64,000 nt of DNA from Acinetobacter sp. ANC 3781 (lineage in GTDB: Bacteria > Pseudomonadota > Gammaproteobacteria > Pseudomonadales > Moraxellaceae). Location: the NCBI RefSeq assembly GCF_004331285.1, contig NZ_SJOH01000015.1:39705-103704 (forward strand), given 5' to 3'. A program made the position numbers and the translations under genes. The notes under the pieces are model-generated. The model did no database searches and was not told the DNA's origin. It saw nothing but the letters and a program-made list of their open reading frames with translations. Below, piece after piece: positions 7,791-17,101 of this stretch (its first letter is position 1; every line of letters begins with the position of its first letter).

Positions 7791-10700
7791 TTATTTGATT
7801 AGAATATTTTTTTCATACCAGCGTTGAGGAATCAGGCACATTTGGGTTGCTTCTCCAGTCCCCCCACTACCTGTTGTAGTGACAATAATCCGTCCACCTG
7901 TATTGGCACAATAGTTTGAACTACTCGTAACTTTTTTATTATCATCTTGACTACCACTTCCCCCAGTGCCGCCACCACAATTACTTCCCGTACACTCAGC
8001 AGGTTTATCATTGCCTGTAGTGATATTTTGAATGCCAATACCAATAGGCGCACCTCTGCGTCGTCTACTTGAAGGATCTTCTACAGGATCTATAGCTTTA
8101 CATTGTCCAAAAGGTAAACAGAACGTCGTCAAGAAACTTTCACCTTTTACCCCTGCACCACAATCGCCTGATATACCTGGTTTACTACTGTCAAATGTCG
8201 AAACATATAAACGATAGTTCATTGCAAGTGGTGTACCGAAGACTTTCTCACTTTGTAACTTATATTTATCACAGTCTGTCTTTGTACCGTCACTACCCGC
8301 AACACAATTATCAAATTTATAGTACCAACCATTGGTTGAATAAGGTGCGATAATTGTTGAATTACTATAACGGTTTTCTTCAGTTATTAATCCCAAAGCA
8401 GTAATGTCCTTGGTATTCCAACTGGTTGCAGACAATAAGTCTTTACGTGCCACATCTTTATCATAAATATTATAAATTGCATCATATTCGACTCCAGCAG
8501 TGCCCACAGTATAGTTTTGCAAAGGCTGACTACGGTTGCCGCTACCTACCGATAGAACGGCAAATATTGAACCTTTTTCATTATAAATTGAAAAGCTTGG
8601 CATATCGTAAAACCGGGCACTTTTACCATCGTTCTTGTGCAGATTGAATAATCTAACAGGCGCTTTGGCAAATGCTCCTAAAGCAGAAGCTTTATTATCT
8701 AAATCTATACGGAAAAGTTGTCCACTCAAGTCCCCAAAGTACAGATGATCAACCAAGTCATCACTATCCCGGTCTACTGCACGGATTTCACTCACTACGC
8801 TATACTTTAAGTTAGCATCATTTCGGCCAACCGGTGCGCTGGTTGCTGTTGCTGCACTGGTAGTTGCATTGGCACTCGCCCACCAAAGTAAGCTACCTGC
8901 ATCAGAACCTTCAGCACTAAACATATACACGCCCGCGCCTTTTTTATTAATTTGATCATAGCTATCATTTTCATAGCCTTTTCCGTCTGTTCCTCCAGTA
9001 CGGTCATAGCCACCACCGACAAACATCACCAGTTTACGTACTCCCCCCCAATTCACATAAGCCACTGTAGGTTTAGACCAACTTTCTCCCATATAACTTA
9101 GTGGCGTATTTGCACTCGCAGCATCTGGATTAATATGGAAATTCAACTTAGGAGAGTCAATATTTTGTAAATCCAGAGAATAATAGCTACGTCCTCCCAT
9201 ACGTAAGCCGCCGAAAGCTAATTGTTTACCTTTTTGATTAATGCCCTTACCTGTACCAACGGTAAGATTACCCGAACCATCAATCACATATTCAGTATGT
9301 ACAGTCCATGGACCATCGACCCCGTAATAAAGGTTACTTATGCCGCCACTTGTAGAAGTATAGTTGCTAAAGCCTTCTTTTTGCTTATCCACCATTTCAT
9401 TGGGTACAAAAGCAAATTTTTCTTGCCCGGTTAGGGCATCAACAACATGCAAAAGTCCTTGTGTCGTACCAAAAAGCACATAATCTTCACGACCTGTTGA
9501 ACCAATTTTTTTAGTCGTTGCATCATAAGTTACTTTACCTTTATTGGTGACCAATACAGGCAAGGAATGCATGACTGCACCCATTTGACGTAATTCTGCA
9601 CTTGCTGCTAATGAAGTGGTTGTAATACTGCCTGGATTAGCCGCATCGACGTTATAACCCAACAGACTCATCAAATAACCCCGACTTGGATCATCTTTAT
9701 AGGTGGTATCTGTAAGATAATTGAGGTTAACTGTGCGCAATGCAGTATTAGTGCTTGTAAATGTTGCTGCTGTACCGGTTCCCGTACCCACGCGATTGGT
9801 GAGCAACTTACGCTGTACAGTTCCATTGGCTGCACGCAATTTAAGCTGTGACCAAGCACCACCTTTAGCAGCAAATTTTCTGCTGCCGATGGTATTTTCA
9901 TCTGCATCAGCGATGGCGGTATTACTATCTACCCCATATGACCAAAAATCATACACTGCAGAAGTTAGTTTCCCATTAGCGTCATAAGTTGGTGTGATTA
10001 AGCGGCCACGACTATCATTAACATCTTTATTGCTTCTACCTTGCAATTTGCCTGATGTGCCAACCAGATATTTTTTCAGATTACCCACCCATAGGCTATA
10101 GTTCTTATCAGGTGTTGGCTGAAACTGTTGATAATAAGCATCATCCTGCAGTACTGCAGGGTTTAAGGCATCTTTTGGAATAGTCGGTGAACCTGTGGTG
10201 ACAGAAGGTATCTCGCTTCCTAAATCACCTAAAAATGAATTGACGCTCTTTACAATATCTTCTGAACTGTTACCAGAGTACCAGCCACCTTCACCAATAA
10301 TCCCCCAATACGCAGCTTTTTTAATATTATCTTGGCCTTCACTCCAATTAATCGTTCCTAATGCTGCAATATTCTCTGCTTGAGTTTTTCCTTTATCGAA
10401 AGAAGTTACTTCGTTAAAATCTGAACCAAAGCCCACTACTGCGGTTTTAATTTTTAATCCTAATGGGTTTTTTGTTGAATCCAGCAAATTGGCTACAAAC
10501 TTATGCATACAATCCCAACTTGTAGCTGAACTTGTACAACTAGCAAAGGTAGAACTTTTTGAGCCTAGGGCAGTTTTCATCAGAGACCCAGCACTAGTAT
10601 TATTGCTTGGCTCACCGTCTGTCAAAACGTATATACCTTGCCCACTACATTTTTTAATATCATTATCTTGAGTTAACGATGCAGGAGAGCTATATAAGTT

Positions 10701-11789
10701 TTTTGCGTCATTTTTTGTTTCGATATAAGAGTAAGGAAACCCGCTATCTCCTCCATCTGAATCAGCAATATTATTGTTATAATAATAATAATACCCATTA
10801 GATGATACTCGAGAATCATAACTTGGTAGACTTGTAGAATTACTAGAATAACTATTGCACTCTCCTGTTGCAGCCATATCAATACAGGGATAAAATTTAT
10901 TTGTATTGGATGTTGTTGTATATCCAATAATTCCTTTCACCGAGCTACCCGTTCTGGTACCAAACAAATAAGCTGCAGTTTCAGCATAAGCATTTGCGGT
11001 GGGTGTCCCCCCCCTTGCGCCTAATGTAGCAATCTCATTCAGCAAAATCTGACGCTGGGTTATGCCATTCACTTTTTCGCCCAGCGGCCGCGCAGGAATC
11101 CTTACTTGCCCACGCGTATTATCCGCCGTTGTTGGCTGACCAGAGGCATTAAAACCTGTCGGGCGTGAATATGTCGATAGCCCAATCACTTTAGAATCAT
11201 CTAATTTGACAATACCTTTCGATATATTTCCATATAAGAGATCAAACACGCCGTCTTTTAAACGTGTAATACGGTCGTAATATTTATCCGTCTTATTCTT
11301 TTTATAGTAATAAACAATATTTCCACTAGTAGAGGTCGTCATTTCACCTGCATCAGCAGGTAAATTTGCTATTGCAGTTGTGCAACTGCTGTTTGAAAGA
11401 GCACCATTAGTACCACATTTAAAATATTGTAGACTACTCCCTGAACCTATGCTTTTATAAAAATAAACGTCATTTTTCGCCGTACAATAGTAGCGTGTAT
11501 AGGTCGGACTACCATTGTTGGAACTCACACTACTATTGCTAGAAACACTGGTTATTGAGGGAATATCACAAGCATCAATATTGCCCGTTAATTGGGGAGC
11601 TCCCATACTCCCCGAAATATCTAGCATAAACATCAAGGTGATTTGCCCCGATTTTGCTTCCTGATAAATATCAATATCACTGGCTTGAGTTACACTGGTC
11701 GCTATCATACTGGTACAAAATGCTGCAATACTGGCTGCAAACAATTTATGACGACAGGATGTTTTTTCGCTATTTTGAATATTGTTCAT
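7791..11789 (-). CDS. pilY1: Type IV pilus tip/biogenesis protein PilY1 (ComC-like)
   Basis: A very large exported protein (1332 residues) required for pilus assembly and adhesion, probably at the pilus tip. An upstream start at 11825 is possible, but GGGGA seven bases before the ATG at 11789 gives a clean signal peptide (MNNIQNSEK, hydrophobic to about residue 36, TQAS). The N-terminal half contains a von Willebrand A-like fold with the MIDAS sequence MLDISGSMG. The C-terminal half is the PilY1 beta-propeller with LFGTTQGLLHVVDALTG and a calcium-loop sequence DRDSDDLVD before HLYFGDLSGQLFRIDL, like the site that controls retraction in P. aeruginosa PilY1. It lies 16 bases past pilX. The gene corresponds to comC of A. 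baylyi. Confidence 0.93.
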   Translation of the reverse strand: MNNIQNSEKTSCRHKLFAASIAAFCTSMIATSVTQASDIDIYQEAKSGQITLMFMLDISGSMGAPQLTGNIDACDIPSITSVSSNSSVSSNNGSPTYTRYYCTAKNDVYFYKSIGSGSSLQYFKCGTNGALSNSSCTTAIANLPADAGEMTTSTSGNIVYYYKKNKTDKYYDRITRLKDGVFDLLYGNISKGIVKLDDSKVIGLSTYSRPTGFNASGQPTTADNTRGQVRIPARPLGEKVNGITQRQILLNEIATLGARGGTPTANAYAETAAYLFGTRTGSSVKGIIGYTTTSNTNKFYPCIDMAATGECNSYSSNSTSLPSYDSRVSSNGYYYYYNNNIADSDGGDSGFPYSYIETKNDAKNLYSSPASLTQDNDIKKCSGQGIYVLTDGEPSNNTSAGSLMKTALGSKSSTFASCTSSATSWDCMHKFVANLLDSTKNPLGLKIKTAVVGFGSDFNEVTSFDKGKTQAENIAALGTINWSEGQDNIKKAAYWGIIGEGGWYSGNSSEDIVKSVNSFLGDLGSEIPSVTTGSPTIPKDALNPAVLQDDAYYQQFQPTPDKNYSLWVGNLKKYLVGTSGKLQGRSNKDVNDSRGRLITPTYDANGKLTSAVYDFWSYGVDSNTAIADADENTIGSRKFAAKGGAWSQLKLRAANGTVQRKLLTNRVGTGTGTAATFTSTNTALRTVNLNYLTDTTYKDDPSRGYLMSLLGYNVDAANPGSITTTSLAASAELRQMGAVMHSLPVLVTNKGKVTYDATTKKIGSTGREDYVLFGTTQGLLHVVDALTGQEKFAFVPNEMVDKQKEGFSNYTSTSGGISNLYYGVDGPWTVHTEYVIDGSGNLTVGTGKGINQKGKQLAFGGLRMGGRSYYSLDLQNIDSPKLNFHINPDAASANTPLSYMGESWSKPTVAYVNWGGVRKLVMFVGGGYDRTGGTDGKGYENDSYDQINKKGAGVYMFSAEGSDAGSLLWWASANATTSAATATSAPVGRNDANLKYSVVSEIRAVDRDSDDLVDHLYFGDLSGQLFRIDLDNKASALGAFAKAPVRLFNLHKNDGKSARFYDMPSFSIYNEKGSIFAVLSVGSGNRSQPLQNYTVGTAGVEYDAIYNIYDKDVARKDLLSATSWNTKDITALGLITEENRYSNSTIIAPYSTNGWYYKFDNCVAGSDGTKTDCDKYKLQSEKVFGTPLAMNYRLYVSTFDSSKPGISGDCGAGVKGESFLTTFCLPFGQCKAIDPVEDPSSRRRRGAPIGIGIQNITTGNDKPAECTGSNCGGGTGGSGSQDDNKKVTSSSNYCANTGGRIIVTTTGSGGTGEATQMCLIPQRWYEKNILIK

Positions 11790-11805
11790 CTTGTTATTCC
11801 CCATT

Positions 11806-12588
11806 TCATATAAAGTCTTGTGCAATCATGTATTCAGTCACCTGCGTGGTAAACGGTACATTTAATTTTGCCAAGCAGTCTGTCACACTATCATCCACCC
11901 TCACCCCATCCTCATCCTTGACTGTAGAGGGTGTAACGCCCGATGGAATAGTGACTTCGCTCATATGTGAATTTAAACATGCATCTATCTTGGCAGCACT
12001 TGTTGTGGTGAGGGTTGGCATAATAGACACCGCAAATACTTTTACAGGTTTATTTTTCTCAAACTTTACCCCTTTTTCATCAGTGCCGTATTGCATGCCA
12101 TAAAAGGGATCGTTGTCTAACTGACTTGAAAACTTGACTGAGACTTGAGTCATGGCTGCTCTACGGCCACTGGTAAAAAAATTACCGCTGTTTGCCGAAA
12201 CACTGCAATACCCCTCTGTTCCCAAAGTATTATTGGTTGGAGCATTACCTGATTCCCATACCATCAAACTGGCACGATTAATATCAAAAAAGTTAGCTTC
12301 TGCACCACGAAAGCAAAATACCATTTCTTTATCTTTATTTGCGGCGCCATTGATATAACCAAACATGCCACTTGCGGTTAAACTCTGAATCAAATTTGCT
12401 TCCCGCTCAATATTAAAGAACGCTGCATCAGAGTTCTGCATCACTAACTGTTGTGCTTGGCTATTGGTGGCAACATTCAAAGAAATCAGACCCTGTTTAA
12501 TGGCCAAAGTACCAATAACTGTAATTGCCACTAACATGATCATAACTACAATCAGTGTCGCACCGCGTTGAGATGAATAAGATTTCAT
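11806..12588 (-). CDS. pilX: Minor pilin PilX
   Basis: A 260-residue protein with the PilX N-terminal pattern: MKSYSSQRGATLIVVMIMLVA, where the segment after Gly9 is a membrane helix lacking the Glu5 typical of other pilins, as known for PilX/GspK-like proteins. The rest is a globular periplasmic domain with Cys residues. Start and the preceding pilW stop share one base (TAATG), indicating translational coupling. PilX belongs with PilV, PilW, FimU and PilY1 to the priming complex. Confidence 0.88.
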   Translation of the reverse strand: MKSYSSQRGATLIVVMIMLVAITVIGTLAIKQGLISLNVATNSQAQQLVMQNSDAAFFNIEREANLIQSLTASGMFGYINGAANKDKEMVFCFRGAEANFFDINRASLMVWESGNAPTNNTLGTEGYCSVSANSGNFFTSGRRAAMTQVSVKFSSQLDNDPFYGMQYGTDEKGVKFEKNKPVKVFAVSIMPTLTTTSAAKIDACLNSHMSEVTIPSGVTPSTVKDEDGVRVDDSVTDCLAKLNVPFTTQVTEYMIAQDFI

Positions 12589-13700
12589 TATCGATCCCCA
12601 AAAGTATTGCGCAATGCAATGGTTTGTGAAATCACTTGGCGAACATATTTTGGCGCATTTGCTGCTGGTGTTTTCACCTTAACCAACTGATCTAACACTT
12701 GAAAAGTCTGATCATTTGAAATGATTTCGTCACGGCTGACTGACTGGCCCGAACGCACTAAAGCGCCAATTTGTACGGATAAAATACGTGGACGAGAACC
12801 CGCTGCAATTGCCATATACTCATTAATAGGCAGATAACGATAACTGGTATCATTTTGCACACCTAGCAGTACTCTAAAATGGTCCACGCGTTTCATAATA
12901 ATCTCACCGCCTGTACTGCCAAATAATCGTGTATTTAACGCTTGAGATGGTGCTCCACCTTCTACTCTCACCACCGCTGGCGTATCTGCTATGGCGTAGA
13001 ACCCTGCTTCACAAGCTAACGCAAGCGGACTATTCGGCTCATTAGTCACAGCATTTGCATCCGCTCTTAAAAAGTAACGCTGAACAACCATTTGTTGACC
13101 AAAAGGTATACTACCACCTGGGTTTTTCACTCGAAATCTTAACTCTCGACCTTCACAATCATAACCACCCACCCAGTCATCGTCGGTATCTACTGTTGTG
13201 CCTTTATCATCTAAAATATATTGAGGTCGGTATTGGATAGTAAGTTGATCGCTTAATAGTGTCCCGCCTGTACTGGGTTGCACATTAGATACACCGGTCC
13301 AAGCAGGCGCAGTTCCAGCCGTCATGCCTTGGCTTCTTGATACCAAATTGACACCTGCACTATTTCCAGTAATGGTTCTAAACAGATTACTTAAAGGCCT
13401 AGCAGGACTAGAGGTATTATCTAAAGTGGCATTCGCTGAGGAAGTTAAAATCACACCGCCATATTGAGTTTCATCATTAGTACTGGCTTTCACTACGTTC
13501 AAGTTGGTTAAACGAATATCTTTAACAATGTAGTTCAAACCAAAATTAGCATTATCTTGTAAATCAGACATACCTGACTGTAAAACATAACTTTTCTGTC
13601 CTGTAAGAAATAGCATTGTTGCAGCAGCAGCGATCACCAACCCAAGTGCCAGTGCAATCATGAGTTCTATCAGCGTAAAACCTGCGTGAAATTTAGTCAT
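12588..13700 (-). CDS. pilW: Minor pilin PilW (ComB-like)
   Basis: A 370-residue prepilin with leader MTKFHAG and helix [20 protein letters not shown]. The large globular domain continues TMLFLTGQKSYVLQSGMSDLQ, typical of PilW. Length agrees with the family and with comB of A. baylyi, which occupies this place. It starts one base after pilV and shares a base with pilX. Role: minor pilin of the initiation complex that connects PilY1 to the pilus. Confidence 0.9.
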   Translation of the reverse strand: MTKFHAGFTLIELMIALALGLVIAAAATMLFLTGQKSYVLQSGMSDLQDNANFGLNYIVKDIRLTNLNVVKASTNDETQYGGVILTSSANATLDNTSSPARPLSNLFRTITGNSAGVNLVSRSQGMTAGTAPAWTGVSNVQPSTGGTLLSDQLTIQYRPQYILDDKGTTVDTDDDWVGGYDCEGRELRFRVKNPGGSIPFGQQMVVQRYFLRADANAVTNEPNSPLALACEAGFYAIADTPAVVRVEGGAPSQALNTRLFGSTGGEIIMKRVDHFRVLLGVQNDTSYRYLPINEYMAIAAGSRPRILSVQIGALVRSGQSVSRDEIISNDQTFQVLDQLVKVKTPAANAPKYVRQVISQTIALRNTFGDR

Positions 13701-13701
13701 A

Positions 13702-14205
13702 TTAATATAACTCCATAATCAAACAGGTCGAGGCAGGGTTATACGCTGTATTATTGGTACAATCACCTTGCCCCGTACCATTTGTTGCACTCGTATCTCC
13801 CCATGCAACATAAACGCAGTTACGTCCATCGCTATTTCCCTGACACTCCATCACATTCATACTCATTCCTACTGACCTTGCACGTACAGTAACTTGTGCT
13901 ACATCAAAATCTGCAAGTTCAGTCGTACTACAATTTGTAGTAAAGCAATTTTTGGCTGATACAGTTTGCTTATCCGGTGTCCCTATTTCGCTCATATAAG
14001 TATCTACAACACCACGGTTTATTCGTACTCTTTCTGCCAAATCTCTTGTAATATTAATAGCTTGAACACGATATCCACTTTCTGAAGTCGCCTCAACAGC
14101 ACGATATTGCAGGGCAATAAAACCCAACACCCCAATTGCCAAAATCAACATAGCAACCAAAACTTCAATTAAACCCACACCATTCTGATAATTTCTTGTT
14201 TTCAT
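13702..14205 (-). CDS. pilV: Minor pilin PilV
   Basis: A 167-residue prepilin, MKTRNYQNG then VGLIEVLVAMLILAIGVLGF, the usual PilV signature with Glu at mature position 5. An ATG two codons upstream (14211) is too close to the GAGGGG ribosome binding site; the ATG at 14205 has ideal spacing and overlaps the fimU stop as TAATG. Cys pairs in the mature part (NCFTTNCSTT, ECQGNSDGRNC) suggest disulfides. Confidence 0.9.
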   Translation of the reverse strand: MKTRNYQNGVGLIEVLVAMLILAIGVLGFIALQYRAVEATSESGYRVQAINITRDLAERVRINRGVVDTYMSEIGTPDKQTVSAKNCFTTNCSTTELADFDVAQVTVRARSVGMSMNVMECQGNSDGRNCVYVAWGDTSATNGTGQGDCTNNTAYNPASTCLIMELY

Positions 14206-14654
14206 TAACATGTCCCCTCTGTCACGTGTATTGTTCCCATCAAAGAAATGCTAATATTTTTAGATTTATTACCACCACTTTCATTACAAATAATGAAGGG
14301 CTTGCCATTAATATCCGCTGCAAAATTTTTCACCCCTCCACTCAACAGAAAGGTAATTTCGGTAGGAGAACCGGATTTTAATATTGCTTTATCTTGCGAC
14401 GCCCAATTTAATTGTGTTGGGGTATCTGCAGCCAAAGAATTTAATTGAACTCTGACTTCTCTACGCTCTAATACAGCTTTAGAACGCGCATTATTAAGCT
14501 GACCTATCAACTCTTGAGTACTTCTATTCAAATTTTGTTTTTGTATTAAATTTCCAAAAGAAGGAGCTGCCATCATCGCAATAATTGCCATCACTGCAAT
14601 CGTGACCATCAACTCAATTAAAGTGAATCCCTGATTTTTATTTATTTGCTGCAT
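14205..14654 (-). CDS. fimU: Minor pilin FimU/FimT-like
   Basis: First gene of the minor pilin operon, 149 residues from the ATG at 14654 (MQQINKNQG then [20 protein letters not shown]). A TTG at 14672 would extend it by six codons, but GGGGGAG just ahead of the ATG favours the shorter form. The globular part has the GspH/FimT-type sequence NNARSKAVLERREVRVQL. FimU-type pilins form the tip with PilV, PilW and PilX. The operon promoter should lie in 14655-14740. Confidence 0.87.
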   Translation of the reverse strand: MQQINKNQGFTLIELMVTIAVMAIIAMMAAPSFGNLIQKQNLNRSTQELIGQLNNARSKAVLERREVRVQLNSLAADTPTQLNWASQDKAILKSGSPTEITFLLSGGVKNFAADINGKPFIICNESGGNKSKNISISLMGTIHVTEGTC

Positions 14655-14740
14655 AGCTCCCCCGGATAACAAAACTTTACCCTATTAAAAATAATATCTC
14701 ACTTAATTACAAATTAAACACATAACAGGATAAAAGGCAT

Positions 14741-14776
14741 AAAAAAACAGATAATTGCCAAAATACAATTATCTGT
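14741..14776 (-). terminator. Terminator after ispH
   Basis: A perfect 11-base-pair stem (arms 14747-14757 and 14766-14776) is followed on the minus strand by seven T residues, 40 bases beyond the ispH stop. It separates ispH from the minor pilin operon. Confidence 0.85.
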
Positions 14777-14816
14777 CAATTTTTCAAAATTTTCAGAATG
14801 TTAACTCATTCACGCT

Positions 14817-15767
14817 TTATGCCTGAGTTACAGGAATACGCAACTCTTTGGGTAAACTGAAAGTAATATTTTCTTCACATCCTGCCAGCTCTTGCGGTGC
14901 TTCGGCACCCCACTCCTGTAAACGCTGAATGACCTGTTTAATCAAAATTTCGGGTGCAGATGCGCCTGCTGTGACGCCAATCTTAGTATTTTTATTAAAC
15001 CAACTTTGATTAAGCTGATCTGCATTATCAACCAAATAAGCCTGCTTCCCCATACGCTCAGCCAGTTCACGTAAACGGTTTGAGTTAGATGAATTTGGTG
15101 ATCCAACCACTAAGACCACATCACACTGTAGAGCCAAATCACGTACTGCATCTTGGCGGTTTTGCGTGGCATAGCAAATATCATCTTTACGCGGTCCCTG
15201 AATTTCAGGAAACTTTGCTCGCAAGGCATCAATCACCTTGGCAGTATCATCAATAGATAATGTGGTTTGAGTGACAAAAGCCACTTTTTTCGGGTTATGC
15301 ACGACTAAAGCCGCTACATCCTGCTCATCCTCAACCAAATAAATTTCACCGCCTTTTTTTTTGTCATATTGCCCCATAGTTCCTTCGACTTCAGGATGAC
15401 CTTCATGACCAATTAAAATGGCTTCAGTTCCTTCACGGGCATATTTGGTCACTTCAATATGTACCTTGGTCACCAATGGACAAGTTGCATCAAAGACTTT
15501 CAAGCCGCGGCGTTCAGCTTCGACCTGGACTGCTTTGGAGACGCCATGTGCACTAAAAATCACAATATTATCGTCAGGAACTTCATCTAGTTCATCGACG
15601 AAAATTGCCCCACGCTGACGTAAATCATCGACCACGAATTTGTTGTGTACCACTTCATGGCGTACATAAATGGGTGGATTAAAACATTCAAGTGCCCGAT
15701 TAACGATCGCAATGGCTCGGTCGACACCTGCACAAAAACCACGTGGATTGGCCAATACAATTTCCAT
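14817..15767 (-). CDS. ispH: 4-hydroxy-3-methylbut-2-enyl diphosphate reductase
   Basis: Last enzyme of the MEP isoprenoid pathway, making IPP and DMAPP with a [4Fe-4S] cluster. The start [18 protein letters not shown] carries the first cluster Cys; the second lies in [13 protein letters not shown] and the third in [14 protein letters not shown]. The [10 protein letters not shown] substrate loop is intact. An ATG at 15824 would add 19 unrelated residues; the ATG at 15767 with GAGG upstream gives the usual 316 residues. It is divergent from gmk and next to the minor pilin operon, a linkage also seen in P. aeruginosa. Confidence 0.96.
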   Translation of the reverse strand: MEIVLANPRGFCAGVDRAIAIVNRALECFNPPIYVRHEVVHNKFVVDDLRQRGAIFVDELDEVPDDNIVIFSAHGVSKAVQVEAERRGLKVFDATCPLVTKVHIEVTKYAREGTEAILIGHEGHPEVEGTMGQYDKKKGGEIYLVEDEQDVAALVVHNPKKVAFVTQTTLSIDDTAKVIDALRAKFPEIQGPRKDDICYATQNRQDAVRDLALQCDVVLVVGSPNSSNSNRLRELAERMGKQAYLVDNADQLNQSWFNKNTKIGVTAGASAPEILIKQVIQRLQEWGAEAPQELAGCEENITFSLPKELRIPVTQA

Positions 15768-15901
15768 AAGACCCTCAATGTTCACTTGAATTTGGACTGA
15801 ATAAATTAAAATAAATGCAAACAACCTACGAACAGCTATTTAGTTTACTGGCTGTCTGCTCTAAAATAGAGAAGATATTTTATCATATCAGGAAAAATAT
15901 C

Positions 15902-16525
15902 ATGTCGGGTCTCTTGTTTGTCGTTTCTGCTGCATCTGGAACAGGCAAAACATCTCTCGTTAAAGCCCTACTTGAGCGTGTGAATAATTTACATGTTTCT
16001 GTCTCTCACACAACTCGTGGTCAACGTCCTGGTGAACTCGAAGGTGTGCATTATCATTTTTCGCAGCAACAAGATTTTCTTGCTTTAGTTGGGCAAGGTG
16101 GTTTTATTGAGTATGCAGAAGTGTTTGGTAATTATTACGGCACAGCTCAAGCCACAGTAAAACAGCAACTGGCTAAAGGCCATGACGTTTTACTTGAGAT
16201 TGACTGGCAGGGGGCGCAGCAAGTTCGCAAGCTTTTCCCCGAATCTAAACAAATTTTCATTTTACCGCCAAGCCAGTATGACTTGCGTCAACGTTTATCG
16301 AACCGTGGCACCGACTCTGTTGAAGTGATTGAACAGCGTTTAGATTGTGCAGTAGAAGATATGCAGCAATATACAAACTTTGACTATGTGATTATTAATG
16401 ACGACTTTAACAAAGCCCTGCATGACTTAGAGTCTGTCATTATTGCTAATCGTTTGGTTTTATCCCAACAAGCGGCCCGTCATCAAGAATTGATTGAAAA
16501 ATTAATTACTCCTGTTGAATTGTGA
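15902..16525 (+). CDS. gmk: Guanylate kinase
   Basis: Phosphorylates GMP to GDP with ATP. The 207-residue protein starts MSGLLFVVSAASGTGKTSLV, with the P-loop SGTGKTS at residues 12 to 18; the GMP-binding region reads SVSHTTRGQRPGELEGVHYHF and the lid contains the LLEIDWQGAQQVR block. A longer frame opens at 15815, but family alignment and AGGA upstream choose the ATG at 15902. It heads the gmk-rpoZ-spoT-ridA series conserved in Gammaproteobacteria. Confidence 0.96.
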   Translation: MSGLLFVVSAASGTGKTSLVKALLERVNNLHVSVSHTTRGQRPGELEGVHYHFSQQQDFLALVGQGGFIEYAEVFGNYYGTAQATVKQQLAKGHDVLLEIDWQGAQQVRKLFPESKQIFILPPSQYDLRQRLSNRGTDSVEVIEQRLDCAVEDMQQYTNFDYVIINDDFNKALHDLESVIIANRLVLSQQAARHQELIEKLITPVEL

Positions 16526-16601
16526 TTAAAACTTGAGTATATAGGCAAAGCCTTTTATACTGCTCAGTCTGTTCAAATTTAATATTCAAACGAGAATTCT
16601 T

Positions 16602-16883
16602 ATGGCACGCGTAACCGTTGAAGATTGTTTAGACCATGTGGACAACCGCTTTGAGCTTGTACTAGTGGCAAGCAAACGCGCGCGTCAATTGGCACGTCAA
16701 GGTATTGAACCAACTGTAGAGTGGGATAACGACAAACCAACTGTTGTGTCTTTACGTGAAATCGCAGCAGGTCATGTATCTAAAGATATTTTGAAACAAC
16801 GTGATCAAGATTATCAAACGTCTAGTCTTGATCTTGCACTTTCTGCAAATAACTTGAATTTAGATGGTTTTTCTTTCCAATAA
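16602..16883 (+). CDS. rpoZ: RNA polymerase omega subunit
   Basis: A 93-residue protein starting [33 protein letters not shown] (given here in two joined family blocks, [19 protein letters not shown] and [15 protein letters not shown]), the omega signature. Omega helps assemble and stabilise RNA polymerase and is part of a ppGpp site. It lies 76 bases after gmk and is followed by a strong terminator, so spoT has its own promoter. Confidence 0.97.
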   Translation: MARVTVEDCLDHVDNRFELVLVASKRARQLARQGIEPTVEWDNDKPTVVSLREIAAGHVSKDILKQRDQDYQTSSLDLALSANNLNLDGFSFQ

Positions 16884-16896
16884 GAAAAAAATCTTT

Positions 16897-16927
16897 AAAA
16901 AGCCTAGTTTTTAACTAGGCTTTTTTT
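16897..16927 (+). terminator. Terminator after rpoZ
   Basis: Stem of AAAAGCCTAGTT with AACTAGGCTTTT and a T-tract, directly after rpoZ. It separates gmk-rpoZ from spoT. Confidence 0.88.
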
Positions 16928-17101
16928 ATTGGAAAACTTTTATATTTGCTCAATAACCGTTATAACATAGGTATAAAGGTGCGTTACTAAGGATGTATCT
17001 TTTTGATTTTTTTTGAATGAAAAAATTGACAAATCATGCCATATGTTTTTCATTAAAGGTCTAGCAATTTAAACTGTAAAACTGAAGTAGAAAGGTGTTA
17101 T

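Noticed and set aside
11654..12103. 149-codon plus-strand frame across the pilY1/pilX junction
   Set aside because: Runs over both pilus genes on the other strand without ribosome binding site or family motif.
14655..14740. Sigma-54 or sigma-70 promoter for the fimU operon
   Set aside because: Several AT-rich hexamers are possible but none has good spacing; I did not list one.
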